Made by a program: the position numbers and the translations under genes | The notes under the pieces: generated by a model | The model's input: the letters and a program-made list of their open reading frames with translations, nothing else | Told to the model about the DNA's origin: nothing | The model's database searches: none | DNA from: Neomesorhizobium sp963726065 | GTDB lineage: Bacteria > Pseudomonadota > Alphaproteobacteria > Rhizobiales > Rhizobiaceae | Length of the DNA: 64,000 nt | Direction of reading: 5' to 3' | Assembly (NCBI GenBank): GCA_963726065.1 | Contig: CAVSAU010000016.1 | Span: 186,001-250,000, forward strand | Shown: piece after piece, positions 28,407 through 39,372 of the stretch | Numbering within the stretch: position 1 is the first letter of the stretch | How the letters are laid out: every line of letters starts with the position of its first letter

Positions 28407-29399
28407 ATGGTCGAGGCCCGGAGCCTGATGCGACAGCGTCATCGCGCGTCTGCTGCAGGGCCTGAAGCAGCTCAACTACTGGCTGATCGCGCAGTTCGCG
28501 CTGGCCATGCTCACTGTGCTGCGCCTGCTGCCGCCGGACAAGGCGCTGAACTTCGCCGACCGCGCCGCACGGCGCGATCGGGCCGTGGTTCGGCCGCCAT
28601 CGCGTCGCGCTCGACAATCTGCGCAAGGCCTATCCGGAAAAGACCGAGGCCGAGATCGCAGGCCATCGCCCTCGACATGTGGGGCAACATGGCGCGGCTC
28701 GCCGCCGAGTACATCTTTCTCGACCAGTTGTTCGACTACGATGCCGAACGTCCATACGCGACGGCCGCATCGAGGTCGTCGGCGAGCGAACCGTTCCTCA
28801 AGCGCATGGCCGCGGAAGACGACACGCCGCACATCATCTTCACCGCCCATCTCGGCAATTTCGAGCTGCTGCCGATCGCCGGCGCGGCCTTCGGCCTGCA
28901 GGTCACCGCGCTGTTCCGCCCGCCGAACAACCCTTACATCGCCGACTACATCTTCTCGACGCGGCGCTCGACGATGGGCGAGCTGCTCGCCTCGCGCGCG
29001 GCGCGGCCTTCGCGCTGGCCCGCATCCTCGAGGCCGGCGGCAATATCGGCGTGCTGGTCGACCAGAAGTTCCAGCACGGCATCCGCACGACAGTTCTTCG
29101 GCCGCGAATGCGAGACCAGCCCGCTGCTGCCGAAGCTGGCGCGGCAATATCGACTGCGACGTCTATCCGGCCCGCTGCATCCGCCTGCCCGGCAACCGTT
29201 CCGGCTCGAGCTCGAGGAGAAGCTCGAACTGCCGCGCAACGACGACGGCCAGATCGACGTGGCGGCAACCGCGCAGCTTCTCAACGACGTGGTCGAGCGC
29301 TGGGTGCGCGAGGACCCCGGCCAGTGGATGTGGTTCCACAAGCGCTGGAACATCAGCGCCGCGCGCAAGACCGAACCGGCCGAATACGGCGCCGCCTGA
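28407..29399 (+). CDS. lpxXL: Lipid A very-long-chain acyltransferase LpxXL
   Basis: The last gene of the cluster. LpxXL moves the 27-hydroxy-octacosanoyl chain from AcpXL to the lipid A precursor at the inner membrane. The joined product of about 325 residues has an N-terminal hydrophobic helix (LNYWLIAQFALAMLTVLRLL), the LpxL/LpxM-type HX4E motif TAHLGNFE (catalytic dyad), the GVLVDQKF segment and the basic tail HKRWNISAARK. Frame breaks from single extra bases occur near 28432, 28570, 28661, 28760, 29000, 29090 and 29150. It starts only five bases after adhXL. Confidence 0.85.
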   Translation: MVEARSLMRQRHRASAAGPEAAQLLADRAVRAGHAHCAAPAAAGQGAELRRPRRTARSGRGSAAIASRSTICARPIRKRPRPRSQAIALDMWGNMARLAAEYIFLDQLFDYDAERPYATAASRSSASEPFLKRMAAEDDTPHIIFTAHLGNFELLPIAGAAFGLQVTALFRPPNNPYIADYIFSTRRSTMGELLASRAARPSRWPASSRPAAISACWSTRSSSTASARQFFGRECETSPLLPKLARQYRLRRLSGPLHPPARQPFRLELEEKLELPRNDDGQIDVAATAQLLNDVVERWVREDPGQWMWFHKRWNISAARKTEPAEYGAA

Positions 29400-29403
29400 G
29401 CGT

Positions 29404-30343
29404 CTAGCCGCCGTAGTAGTTCATCACCGCGTGGCGCGCCTCGGCGAAGAACAGCCAGCGTTCGACAAGCATGCCCGACGACATGCGACAGCGACGGCAA
29501 GCAGCGCGCAGCCAGCGCGGCGATCCGCCCGCCATCGGCGCCCGCACAGGAGCAAGCGCAGATCAGCCGCCGGCAGCACGCCCGCCACGACAGCAGCGAG
29601 AGCCGGCGCAGCTTTGCCGGCATGTTTGCGCGCGATCGCGAAAGCCCATTTCGCGGGTCAGGTAGTTTTCGTTGATATGCGGCCGCTCGAACAGCCGCAC
29701 CCTGCCGATGCCGCCAAGCCCGGTGGCGGTTTCCGGCGTCGACAGCGGCGCGCAGCGCGTCCATGCGTTGCGCGCCAGGCGAGCTTTGCGGTCCAGGCGG
29801 CGACGGTGAAAGCAACAGCCAGCGCGGACAGCAAGCAGCGGCGGACCCCCGCCAGCCGCGGCGAAGAACAGCGCCGAGCAGCGAGCCGCCGGCCGCGGCA
29901 AACAGCAGGTAGCAAAGCGGCGTCAGCGGCGTGTGCCAGGCCTGCACCGATTTCAGCGAGGCGTAGATCATCGCCGTGCAGTAGACGGTGACGCCGGCGA
30001 ACAGCGCGTGCCGAGCAGGCCGGGCAGCGCCAGGTACCGGCCTTCGACCACCGACGCCCAGGCCGACCAGAGCAGCGGCACGAAGGTCAGCATCGCCATC
30101 ACGCCTTCGCGCGACAGCCAGCTCGACCGCCATTGCGACAACGCCCGCCAGGCGCGCTGCGGGTTGCCGAGATGCAGCGTCGAGGACAGCAGCCCGCCGC
30201 CGATCAGCACCAGCGCCAGCACATGCGCGATCTTGGTGGCCAGCAGCGGCGGGATCGAGCAGGCCGAGCCCAAGCACCGCCGCCAGCCCGTAGCCGAGGC
30301 CGGACAGCGTGGTGAAGACGATGATCGAAGGCGCGGGATGCAT
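29404..30343 (-). CDS. soeC: DmsC/SoeC-type membrane anchor subunit
   Basis: Quinone-reactive membrane anchor of the molybdoenzyme encoded upstream. The pieces, in different frames, read MHPAPSIIVFTTLSGLGYGL, ATKIAHVLALVLIGGGLLSS, then TLHLGNPQRAWRALSQWRSS, GVMAMLTFVPLLWSAWASVV, VTVYCTAMIYASLKSVQAWH, and end RHAVMNYYGG. The HLGNPQRAWRAL and WLSRE segments are diagnostic of the DmsC family. The reconstructed length is about 310 residues with eight membrane helices. At least four single-base shifts are present. The chain is transcribed after soeA and soeB. Confidence 0.78.
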
Positions 30344-30420
30344 GGGCAGCGCACGTGCACAGCGGCGATCGACCAACGCTGAGTTCGCACAAGGAGCGTC
30401 GACGTCGTCAGAACGGACCA

Positions 30421-31195
30421 TCAAATCCGGTCCAGCACGCCGTCGAGCCAGGCGAAGAAGCCCTTTCGCGCCGTCGGTGTTCTCGGCCAGCGGCAGCCGA
30501 CGCGCGCTGTCGGCCAGCGGCTTTTGCGCGGACGCGGCGGCAGGTATTTGTTGACCGGCCGCGTCCCCTGCTCCGGCATCAGGTCCATGCCGCCGCGCTC
30601 CGCGACCATGATCGAAACAGCCGAGTGCGGGTCGGCGAGATCGCCGAAATGGCGGGCATTGGCCGGGCAGGTGCGCACGCAGGACGGGCACGCCGGTCGA
30701 CCTCCTCGATCGTCTCGTTGTAGATGCGGTCGATGCAGAGCGTGCATTTCTTCATCACGCCGGCGGCAAGATCCATCTCGCGCGCGCCATAGGGACAGGC
30801 CCAGGCGCACAGCCCGCAGCCGATGCACTTGTCCTCGTCGACCAGCACGATGCCGTCCTCGGCGCGCTTGTAGGACGCGCCGGTCGGGCAGACGGTGACG
30901 CAGGGCGCATCGTCGCAATGCAGGCAGGATTTCGGGAAATGCACGATGCGCGCCTCGCCCGCCTCGCCGACGATCTCGCCGCCTTCCGGCACGACCTCGA
31001 AGGTGTGGACGCGGTTGAGCCAGGCGCCGGAAACATCGGCGCCATAGGGATCCTGGTCGGACAGCGCCGCGCCATAGCCGCCGGTGTTCCATTCCTTGCA
31101 GCTGACCACGCAGGCATGGCAGCCGACGCAGACGTCGAGATCGATGACCAGGCCGAGCTTTCTTCGGCGGCGGCTGCGGCGGGAAGCAGCGTCAT
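30421..31195 (-). CDS. soeB: Four-cluster ferredoxin subunit, SoeB type
   Basis: Electron-transfer subunit of a CISM molybdoenzyme. Four cysteine groups for [4Fe-4S] clusters are visible: CVGCHACVVSC, CLHCDDAPCVTVC, CIGCGLCAWAC and CTLCIDRI with a later CVRTC. The opening VIDLDVCVGCHACVVSCKEW and the YGADVSGAWLNRVHTFEV segment match the DmsB-like subunits of sulfite dehydrogenase and tetrathionate-type reductases. The start overlaps the stop of soeA by four bases, so translation is coupled. Frame breaks lie near 31160, 30690, 30520 and 30465. Confidence 0.83.
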
Positions 31196-34057
31196 TTCGC
31201 CCACTCCTGCCCGTAGCGCAGTTCGTCGGGCTGCGTCGCGCGGCTGCCCGGCTGCGGCGACCGCCGCGAAAGTGCGGCTCGCTCACCTCGGCGCGGTTCC
31301 GCCTTCTCGATGCGCACGCGCAGATCGTACCAGGCCGCCTGGCCGGTGATCGGGTCGGAGTTCGACCAGCGCATGCCGTCGCCCTTCGGCGGTAGAAGTT
31401 CGTGGATCAAGTGGTTCATCAGGAAGCCTTTTTTGGCTTCCGGCGCATCACGGTCGAGCGCCCAGGCGCCCTTCGCGCTTGCCGATCGCGTTCCAGGTCC
31501 AGATGGTGTCGCGGTTGACCGCCTCGCATGCGCGCGATCTCGACCTTGATGCGGCCGTGATGCGAGATCAGCCAGACCCAGTCGCCGTCCGACAGGCCCA
31601 TGCTCGTCGCAGATCGGCCCCGGCACATAGAGCGGGTTCCTCGTGTGGATCTGCCGCAGCCAGGCATTCATCGAGCCCCAGGAATGGTACATCGCCGCCG
31701 GCCGCTGGGTGATCGCGTGATAGCGGAAAGTCGCTCGCGGTCGACCGCCGCCTCCTCGAACGGCCGGTACCAGTCGCGGCAGCGGATCGAAGCGTGTCGA
31801 GGATGCGCTGGCGATGCGTTTCCGGCGCGAACGGCTCGCGCAAGCCTTCGGCCGACAGCCGGAATTTCTGCAGCGATCTCCTGATAGAGCTGGAAGGTCA
31901 CCGGCTGCGGCTGGTCGAAGAAGCCCATGCGCACGGCGAAGTCCTGATAGGCCTTGTTGGCGTGCTTGAAGAACTGCGCCTCGAGCGGGATGTGCGCCGA
32001 GAAGAACGAGCCGTTCTCGATATAGCGCTTCAGCTGGTCGGGATTGACCGCGCCGCGCCCGGTGCGGTCGCCGTCGGCGCCGCGAAAACCGGCCAGCGGC
32101 CCGATGCCCGGCCGCCGCTCATGGCGCACGATGTAGTCGGCATAGTCCTTGTAGAGCGCCTTGCCGCGATGGTCGACGAAACCGTTGCAGCTTCAGCCGC
32201 GCGGCAAGGTCGATCAGCACGCGTCTGGAAGCCGCGCACGTCGCGGTCGGGCTCGACCACCGGCCAGCGGATCGCATCCTGCACGGCGTCCGGCTCGGAG
32301 ATCGGCCGGTCGAGCAGCGAGATGCAGTCGTGCCGCTCGAGATAGGTCGTGTCGGGCAGCACGAGGTCGGCATAGGCGACCATCTCCGAGGCATAGGCGT
32401 CGGAATAGATGATCTTCGGGATCCTGTATTCGCCGGTCGCCGGGTCCTTGTCCTCCAGCATCTTGATGACGCCGGCCGTGTTCATCGACGAGTTCCAGGC
32501 CATGTTGGCCATGTAGAGGAACAGCACGTCGATCGGATACGGATCGCCGGCATGCGCGTTGGCGATCACCATGTGCATCAGCCCGTGCACGGCGAACGGC
32601 GCGTCCCAGGAGAACGCCTTGTCGATGCGGTTCGGCTTGCCGTCCGCGTCGATCAGCAGATCCTCCGGCCCGCGCGGAAAGCCGAGATGCGGGCCGGACA
32701 GCGGCTTGTTGGAGCCGAAATGCTCGGCCCTGCCATGCGGCGTCGGATGCGCCTCGACCGGCTTCGGATAGGGCGGCTCGAAGCGGAAGCCGCCGGGGCA
32801 ATCGACCGCGCCGATCAGCACCTGCAGCAGGTGCAGCGCGCGCGCCGTCTGGAAGCCGTTGGAATGGGCCGAGATGCCGCGCATGGCATGGAACGACACC
32901 GGCCGGCCGACGAAGCTCGTCATGCCGCTCGCCATGCATGTCGGTCCATGGCTGGTCGATGATGATCGCCTCGTCGAAGGCGACGCGGGCGATCTCGGCG
33001 GCAAGCCCGCGGATGACGTCGGCGGCGACGCCGGTCTCGGCGGCGACCGCCTCCGGCGCGTATTTCGGGTCGAGATATTTTTCGGCGAGCAGCTGGAAGG
33101 ACGGCACGGCGAAGCGCCCGTCGTCGAGCTGGTAGCGGCCGGAAAGCGCCGGCCGCGCGCCCTTCGTGCCCTGCCGGCACGACGCGCTCGGTGACCGTTT
33201 CGAAGACCAGCGGCTTGCCGTCGGCGTCGCGCGCGAACAGCCCGTGATCGGCCGTGCCCGGCGCATCGATGACCAGCCAGGGCGCGTTGGAATAGCGCAT
33301 GAGATAGTCGACGTCGATCTTCCGCGCCTTCAGCAGCTCGTGGACGACGGCGAGGATCAGCAGCCCGTCGGTGCCCGGCCGGATGCCGATCCAGTTGTCG
33401 GCGACCGCCGAATAGCCGGTGCGCACCGGATTGACCGAGACGAAGCGCGCGCCGTTCTTCTTGAGCTTGGAGATGCCGATCTTCAGCGGATTGGAATCAT
33501 GATCCTCGGCCACGCCGAACATGACGAAGAGCTTGGTGCGGTCCCAGTCCGGCGCGCCGAACTCCCAGAACGCGCCGCCGATCGTCATGATGCCGGCCGC
33601 CGCCATGTTGACCGAGCAGAAGCCGCCATGCGCGGCATAGTTGGGCGTGCCGAACTGCTGCGCCCAGAAGCCGGTCAGCGATTGCGACTGGTCGCGGCCG
33701 GTGAAGAAGGCGAGCTTCTTCGGATCGGACTGCGCGCACGTCGCCGAGCCAGCCGGTCGCGAGTGCCAGCGCCTCGTCCCAGGAGATTTCCTGGAATTCG
33801 CCCGAGCCGCGCGGCCCGGTCCGCATCAGCGGCGCGCGCAGCCGCGCCGGCGCATAGTGCTGCATGATGCCGGCCGAGCCCTTGGCGCACAGCACGCCGC
33901 GGTTGACCGGATGGTCGCGGTTGCCTTCGATGTAGCGGATCTTGCCGTCCTTGATGTGGACGTCGATGCCGCAGCGGCAGGCGCACATGTAGCAGGTGGT
34001 CTTGCGGACCTCGTCGGAGACGGGCTTGGACAGCGCGACCCGCGGGTCGGATTTCAT
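31192..34057 (-). CDS. soeA: Molybdopterin oxidoreductase, SoeA-type sulfite dehydrogenase
   Basis: Catalytic subunit of the SoeABC type, which oxidises sulfite to sulfate in the cytoplasm and passes electrons to quinone. The span (955 codons) fits SoeA. Near the N terminus are CYMCACRCG (CxxCxxxC) and VLCAKGSAGIMQHYAPARLR for the [4Fe-4S] cluster, then FFTGRDQSQS and AAHGGFCSVNMAAAG, whose Cys is the likely Mo ligand, and GVAEDHDSNPLKIGISKLKK. There is no Tat signal, as expected for a cytoplasmic enzyme. About a dozen single-base shifts interrupt it. SoeA is favoured over DmsA, PhsA or TtrA by the N-terminal sequence and lack of export, but the substrate is inferred. Confidence 0.78.
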
Positions 34058-34203
34058 CGGCGGCTCTCCTCTGCCGCCAGTTCGTAGCGAGGCCCTGCCG
34101 CAAAGGAAATGCCCGGCGAGCGTCATTTCACGCCGCCGGACCTAAAATTTGTCTATACATAATGCGCGCAGGCGCTCGGCGGCGCCATCGGCGCGTCGGT
34201 CCG

Positions 34204-34639
34204 TCAGTTGACGACGACGATCCGCGTATTGCTTCCGCGCCCGACCTGCTTGACCAGCGAATAGAAGCGCGCGGCATTGCCGTGTGCAGCCGCACGCAGC
34301 CATGCGAGGCCGGGCGTGCCGAGCTGCTTGACGCAGCCGGTGCCGTGGATGGCGTAGCCGCCGCGGAAGAACACCGAATACGGCATCGGCGACATGTCGT
34401 ATTTGCGCGAGTACCACATCCGGTGCAGCCGCGTCGGCCGGTAGTTGCCGCGCGGCGTGATGTAGCCCTTGCGCGCCGTCGAAACCTGCCAGCTGTAGAT
34501 GACCCGGCCGTGCTTGCGAGACCGTCATCGTCTGCGCGGAGACGTCGATGCGCGCGACCAGGCTCGCCGCCCAGCCCTGCACCGTCGCGCCGAACAGCAT
34601 CGCGCGAAGGCGATTGCCACGAGAACTAGTCTTCTTCAT
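34204..34639 (-). CDS. L,D-transpeptidase (YkuD family), frame interrupted
   Basis: A small cell-wall enzyme that forms meso-DAP cross-links or anchors proteins to peptidoglycan. The N terminus (MKKTSSRGNRLRAMLFGATV) leads into ARIDVSAQTMTVS; the later part has MWYSRKYDMSPMPYSVFFRG, GGYAIHGTGCVKQLGTP and NAARFYSLVKQVGRGSNTRI. The catalytic S-H-G-C motif is recoverable only by shifting one base at about 34305, where the DNA encodes ASHGCVRLHT out of frame; two further shifts lie nearby and near 34510. The reconstructed length is about 145 residues. Confidence 0.75.
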
Positions 34640-34865
34640 GCGATCTGACCCCATTATGCCCGATTGCCACGCTATTCTTGCTCTTTCTGAATGGCATGAT
34701 GAACGACGTTACACGAATTCCTTGAAATTTTTCGCCAAGTCCGAATCGACAAATTTGAACAATTTCGCGTGCAGGCGTTGCCAGTCGCACGAACGTATCC
34801 GGTCGCACGGCGTCGTGGCGCATGCCGCCTTGCCAAACGCCGCCCTTGCCTGCTCAATCCGCCGC

Positions 34866-36152
34866 ATGAACGAAAGACTGATGCAAGGCGATCGACGAGC
34901 GCGACCGAGGACCTGGTCGCGCTGACCGCCGAGCTGATCCGCTTTCCCGACCGTCAACCCGCCCGGCGAAGCCTACTGCGCCCTGCGCCGAATACATCGG
35001 CGCGCGGCTGAAGCAAGCGCGGCTTCGGCATCGAGTTCGTCCGCGCCGAAGGCACGCCCGGCGACACCGACCGCTATCCGCGCATCAACGTGGTGGCGCG
35101 CTTCGACGGCCGCGTCGCCGGCGCCGACCGTGCATTTCAATTCGCATATCGACGTGGTCGAGGCCGGCGACGGCTGGAGCGTCGATCCGTTCGCCGGCAT
35201 CGTCAGCGACGGCCGGGTCTATCGGCCGCGGCGCCTGCGACATGAAGGGCGGGCTCGCCGCCTCGATCATCGCGGTCGAGGCCTTCATGGACGTCTATCC
35301 GGATTTTCCCGGCGCGATCGAGATTTCCGGCACGGTCGACGAGGAATCCGGCGGCTTCGGCGGCGTCGCCTATCTGGCGCGGCAAGGGCTATTTCTCGAA
35401 GCCGCGCGTCGACCACGTCATCATCCCCGAGCCGCTCAACAAGGACCGCATCTGCCTCGGCCATCGCGGCGTCTGGTGGGCCGAGATCGAGACCAAGGGC
35501 GAGATCGCGCACGGCTCGATGCCGTTCCTCGGCGACTGCGCGGTGCGCCACATGGGCGCGGTGCTGGACGCCTTCGAGGACGAGCTGTTTCCCGGCGCTC
35601 GACCGCAAGCAGACGCGCATGCCGGTGGTGCCGGAAGGCGCCGGCGCTCGACCATGAACATCAACTCGATCCATGGCGGCCAGACCGACGATTTCCGTCC
35701 CGGCCTGCCCTCGCCCAACGTGCCGGATTCCTGCCGGCTGACCATCGACCGGCGCTTCCTGCTCGAAGAAGACATCGGCGACGTGAAGAGCGAGGTCATC
35801 GCGATCCTCGACCGGCTGAAGCGCGAGCGCCCGAAATTCGACTACGAGATCCGCGACGTCATGGAGGTGCTGCCGCTGATGACCGAGCGCGACGCGCCGG
35901 TGGTCGACGGCCGTCGCGCAAGGCATCCGCGAGGTGTTCGGCAGGGAGCCGGACTACGTCATCTCGCCCGGCACCTACGACCAGAAGCACATCGCGCGCA
36001 TCGGCCATCTGCACGACTGCATCGCCTACGGGCCCGGCATCCTCGACCTCGCGCACCGGCCGGACGAATGGGTCGGCATCGCCGACATGGTGGAATCGGC
36101 CAAGGTGATGGCGATCGGGCTGGAGGTGCTGTTGCTGGGCGTTGCCCGATGA
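34866..36152 (+). CDS. M20-family deacylase/peptidase (ArgE/DapE type)
   Basis: A zinc amidohydrolase of about 428 residues, acting on an N-acylated amino acid or a dipeptide. Joined pieces include VALTAELIRFPTVNPPGE, VHFNSHIDVVEAGDGWSVDP with the first metal His and Asp, GRGACDMKGGLAAS (bridging Asp), GTVDEESGGFGGV (catalytic Glu pair), and VISPGTYDQKHIARIGH. About ten single extra bases break it. Its stop overlaps the start of the isochorismatase gene (ATGA), and a peptide ABC transporter follows, which suggests scavenging of peptides or acylated amino acids. Confidence 0.8.
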
Positions 36153-36751
36153 ACAGCGAAGGCTTTCCGCTTACCTCGGCTGGCATGATCGAGCGCGATG
36201 ATTCCATCCTTGTGGTCATCGACGTGCAGGAAGGCTTTCTGAAGAAGCTGCATCCCGCCCGGCGCGATCCAATGGTGGACCGATGCCGCTTTCTGATCGA
36301 GGCGGCGCTGCGCATGACAATCCCGATTTTCGTGACCGTGGAGGAGCCCGATGTGAACGGGCCGACAATACCGGTTCTGCGCGCCTTGCTCGGACCGGGT
36401 GTCCCTGACCGGGAAAAGAACGTGTTCGGCCTCTGCGGACAGGACGACTTGCGCGAGGCGATCCTTGCCCATCGCCGACGAACGGCGGTGCTCGTCGGCC
36501 TTGAGACCGACGTCTGCGTACTGCACAGCGCGGTTGGACTGCTTCAGAACGGTTTTCGGGTTGCGGTCGTCAGCGATGCCACGGCGGCGCCGGGAGAAGA
36601 GCATGAACTCGGCTTGCGACGCGCGGCGGGGTTTGGTGCGGAGCTCGCTCATGCCAAGGGCGTCTACTATGAGTGGGTGAGGTCGCTCGATGGCTTGCAA
36701 GCCGTCAAGGCCAGCGCGCCGATCGTGCCGCCCCAGGGCTCCGTGCTTTGA
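36149..36751 (+). CDS. Isochorismatase-like cysteine hydrolase
   Basis: A 200-residue hydrolase of the nicotinamidase/isochorismatase superfamily. The catalytic Asp is in SILVVIDVQEGFL, and the nucleophile in LVGLETDVCVLHSAVGLL (Cys in TDVC). The Lys expected between them is less clear; the middle reads NVFGLCGQDDLREAI. The start overlaps the stop of the M20 gene by four bases, so the two are coupled. Substrate unknown. The frame is intact, in contrast to both neighbours. Confidence 0.82.
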   Translation: MNSEGFPLTSAGMIERDDSILVVIDVQEGFLKKLHPARRDPMVDRCRFLIEAALRMTIPIFVTVEEPDVNGPTIPVLRALLGPGVPDREKNVFGLCGQDDLREAILAHRRRTAVLVGLETDVCVLHSAVGLLQNGFRVAVVSDATAAPGEEHELGLRRAAGFGAELAHAKGVYYEWVRSLDGLQAVKASAPIVPPQGSVL

Positions 36752-36892
36752 CCGTGTTTTTCGCGATTTGCCAGGAGGCGAACCGGACATTTCCTCGCCT
36801 CTTCCATAAACGCAACAAACGGAATTTACTCTGGCGCGAATTCACGCTTCTATCCGCGATGATTTCGAGACAGCGGAGACAGACCATGACAG

Positions 36893-38369
36893 ATGTGGAC
36901 GAAAATTCTCGCAGCGACCGCGCTCGCCCTGGCTTCGAGCAGCGGCGGCGTTCGCCGCGCGCACCGATCTGGTGCTCGGCATGGTGCTGGAGCCGCCGCA
37001 TCTCGACCCGACCGCCGGCGCTGCAGCCGCGATCGACGAGGTTCTCTACGCCAACGTCTTCGAAGGCCTGACCCGCATCGGCCCGCAGGGCGAGGTGCTG
37101 CCGGCTCTGGCCGAAAGCTGGACCGTCTCCGACGACGGCAAGGTCTATACGTTCAAGCTGCACACCGGCGTGAAATTCCACGACGGCACCGATTTCAACG
37201 CCGACGACGTGAAGTTCTCGCTCGACCGCGCGCGCGCCGAAAATTCGACCAACGCGCAGAAGGGCCTGTTCGCGGCGATCGACACGGTCGAGGTCGTCGA
37301 TCCCGCCACCGTCAAGGTGACGCTGAAGAACCCGCAAGGCTTGTTCCTCTACAATATGGGCTGGGGCGACGCGGTGATCGTCGCGCCGGAATCGGCCGAC
37401 ACCAACAAGGAAAAGCCGGTCGGCACCGGCCCGTTCAAGTTCGACAACTGGGCCAAGGGCTCGTCGATCAAGCTTGTCAAGGCCGACGGCTACTGGGGCG
37501 ATCCGGTCGCGCTCGACAAGGCCGAGTTCCGCATCATTCCGGACGCCGCCGCCGCCGTGCCCGGCGCTGCTTTCCGGCGACGTGCAGGCCTTCCCGTTCT
37601 TCCCGCCGGCGACGCGCTGCCGCAGATCAAGGGCGACCCGCGCTTCAAGGTGGTGATCGGCCCGACCGAAGGCGAGACGATCCTGTCGATCAACAACAAG
37701 AAGCCGCCCTTCGACAATCTGAAGGTGCGCCAGGCGATCGCCCCTGCGATCGACCGCAAGGCGATCATCGACGGCGCCTCCAGCGGGCTCGGCACGCCGA
37801 TCGGCTCGCATCTTGTCGCCCGCCAATCCGGCCTATGTCGACCTCACCGGCACCTACCCGCACGACGTCGCCAAGGCCAAGGAATTTCTGAAGGAGGCCG
37901 GCCTGGAGGACGGCTTCAAGGCGACGCTGAAGCTGCCGCCGCCGCCCTATGCGCGCGCACGGCGGCGAGGTCATCGCCTCGCAGCTGCGCGAGATCGGCA
38001 TCGATCTGGAGATCATCCCGGTCGAATGGGCCGACTGGCTGAGCAGGTGTTCACCGACAAGGACTACGACCTGACCATCGTCTCGCACACCGAGCCGAAC
38101 GACATCGATATCTATTCGCGCAAGGACTACTACTTCCAGTACGACAACCCGGCCTTCGACAAGATGATCGACGAGCTGAACGTCACCTCCGACGAGGCCA
38201 AGCGCACGGAAATCCTGGGCGCGGCGCAGAAGATCCTCGCCGACGACGTGCCGGCGGCTTCCTGTTCGAACTGCCGAAGATCGGCGTCTGGGACGCCAAG
38301 CTCGAAGGCCTGTGGGAGAACGCGCCGATCCAGGCCAATGACCTGACCAAGGTGAAGTGGGCGGAGTGA
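36893..38369 (+). CDS. Peptide ABC transporter substrate-binding protein
   Basis: Periplasmic binding protein of the DppA/OppA family, about 490 residues. The signal peptide (MWTKILAATALALASSS, then AAFAA) needs one base removed near 36950. Family segments are LGMVLEPPHLDPTAGAAAAI, YTFKLHTGVKFHDGTDFNAD, DDVKFSLDRA, VGTGPFKFDNWAKGSSIKLV and LSINNKKPPFDNLKVRQAIA. Further single-base shifts occur near 37567, 37812, 37965, 38040 and 38263. The ATG at 36893 is preferred over the one at 36887 because it starts the signal peptide. It heads an operon with two permeases and a double ATPase. Confidence 0.86.
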
Positions 38370-38416
38370 GCAACGTCGGGCGCTGCATTGGCCTGCCTCT
38401 CGCACGTCGCGCGCCC

Positions 38417-39372
38417 ATGACCGCCTACCTCCTGAAACGCCTGCTCGATCGGCGTCGCGACGCTGGTCGTCGCGTCGATCGTCGTCTTTGCCGTGCTGGA
38501 GATCCTGCCCGGCGATCCGGCGCGGCTGATGCTCGGCATTGAACGCCACCGACGACGCGCTGCAGGCGCTGCGCGAGCAGATGGGCCTCAACCAGCCGCT
38601 CGTCTGGCGCTACCTCGACTGGGTCGGCGGCCTGCTGACGCTCGATTTCGGCCGCTCCTACACCTATTCGGTGCCGGTCATCGATCTGATCGCCGAGCGC
38701 GTCGTCGTCTCGCTGCCGCTGGCGCTGATGGCGCTCGCTGCTGTCGACCGCGATCGCCATTCCGGTCGGCATCTTCTCGGCCCAGCGGCGCGGCCGCGCC
38801 GGCCGACACGCATGCTCCATGGGCGCGGCGCAGCTCGGCGTCGCGGTGCCCAATTTCTGGTTCGCGCTGCTCTTGATCTACATCTTCGCCGTCTGGCTGC
38901 GGCTGGTGCCGGCCGGCGGCTTTCCCGGCTGGAGCGCCGGCGTCTGGCCGGCGCTGAAGGCGCTGATCCTGCCGGCGGTCGCGCTGGCGCTGCCGCAGGC
39001 GGCGATCCTCGCCCGCGTCACCCGCTCGGCGCTGCTCGAAGTGCTGGGCGAGGACTATATCCGCACCGCCCGCGCCAAGGGCATGCCGCGGCGCGCACGT
39101 GCTGTGGCGGCACGCGCTGCGCAACGCCATGATCCCGGTGCTGACCATCCTCGGCCTGCAATTCGCCTTCCTGCTCGCCGGCACGATCATCATCGAGAAC
39201 GTCTTCTACCTGCCCGGCCTCGGCCGGCTGGTGTTCCAGGCGATCACCCAGCGCGACCTGATCGTCGTCGAAAGCGTCGTCATGCTGCTGGTCGCGGCGG
39301 TCATCGTCGTCAACCTGCTGGTCGACCTCTCCTACGCCCTCGTCGATCCGCGGCTGAGGAGCGAGCCGATGA
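38417..39372 (+). CDS. Peptide ABC transporter permease (DppB type)
   Basis: First inner-membrane permease of the transporter. It starts MTAYLLKRLL, and after an extra G near 38450 continues IGVATLVVASIVVFAVLEIL, PGDPARLMLG, EQMGLNQPLVWRYLDWVGG, with the EAA-like coupling segment EDYIRTARAKGMPRR and the family end FLLAGTIIIENVFYLPGLGR and YALVDPRLR. The reconstructed length is about 315 residues with six helices. The stop is probably the TGA at 39370-39372, overlapping the next start (ATGA), reached through one more shift near 39358. Confidence 0.83.
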
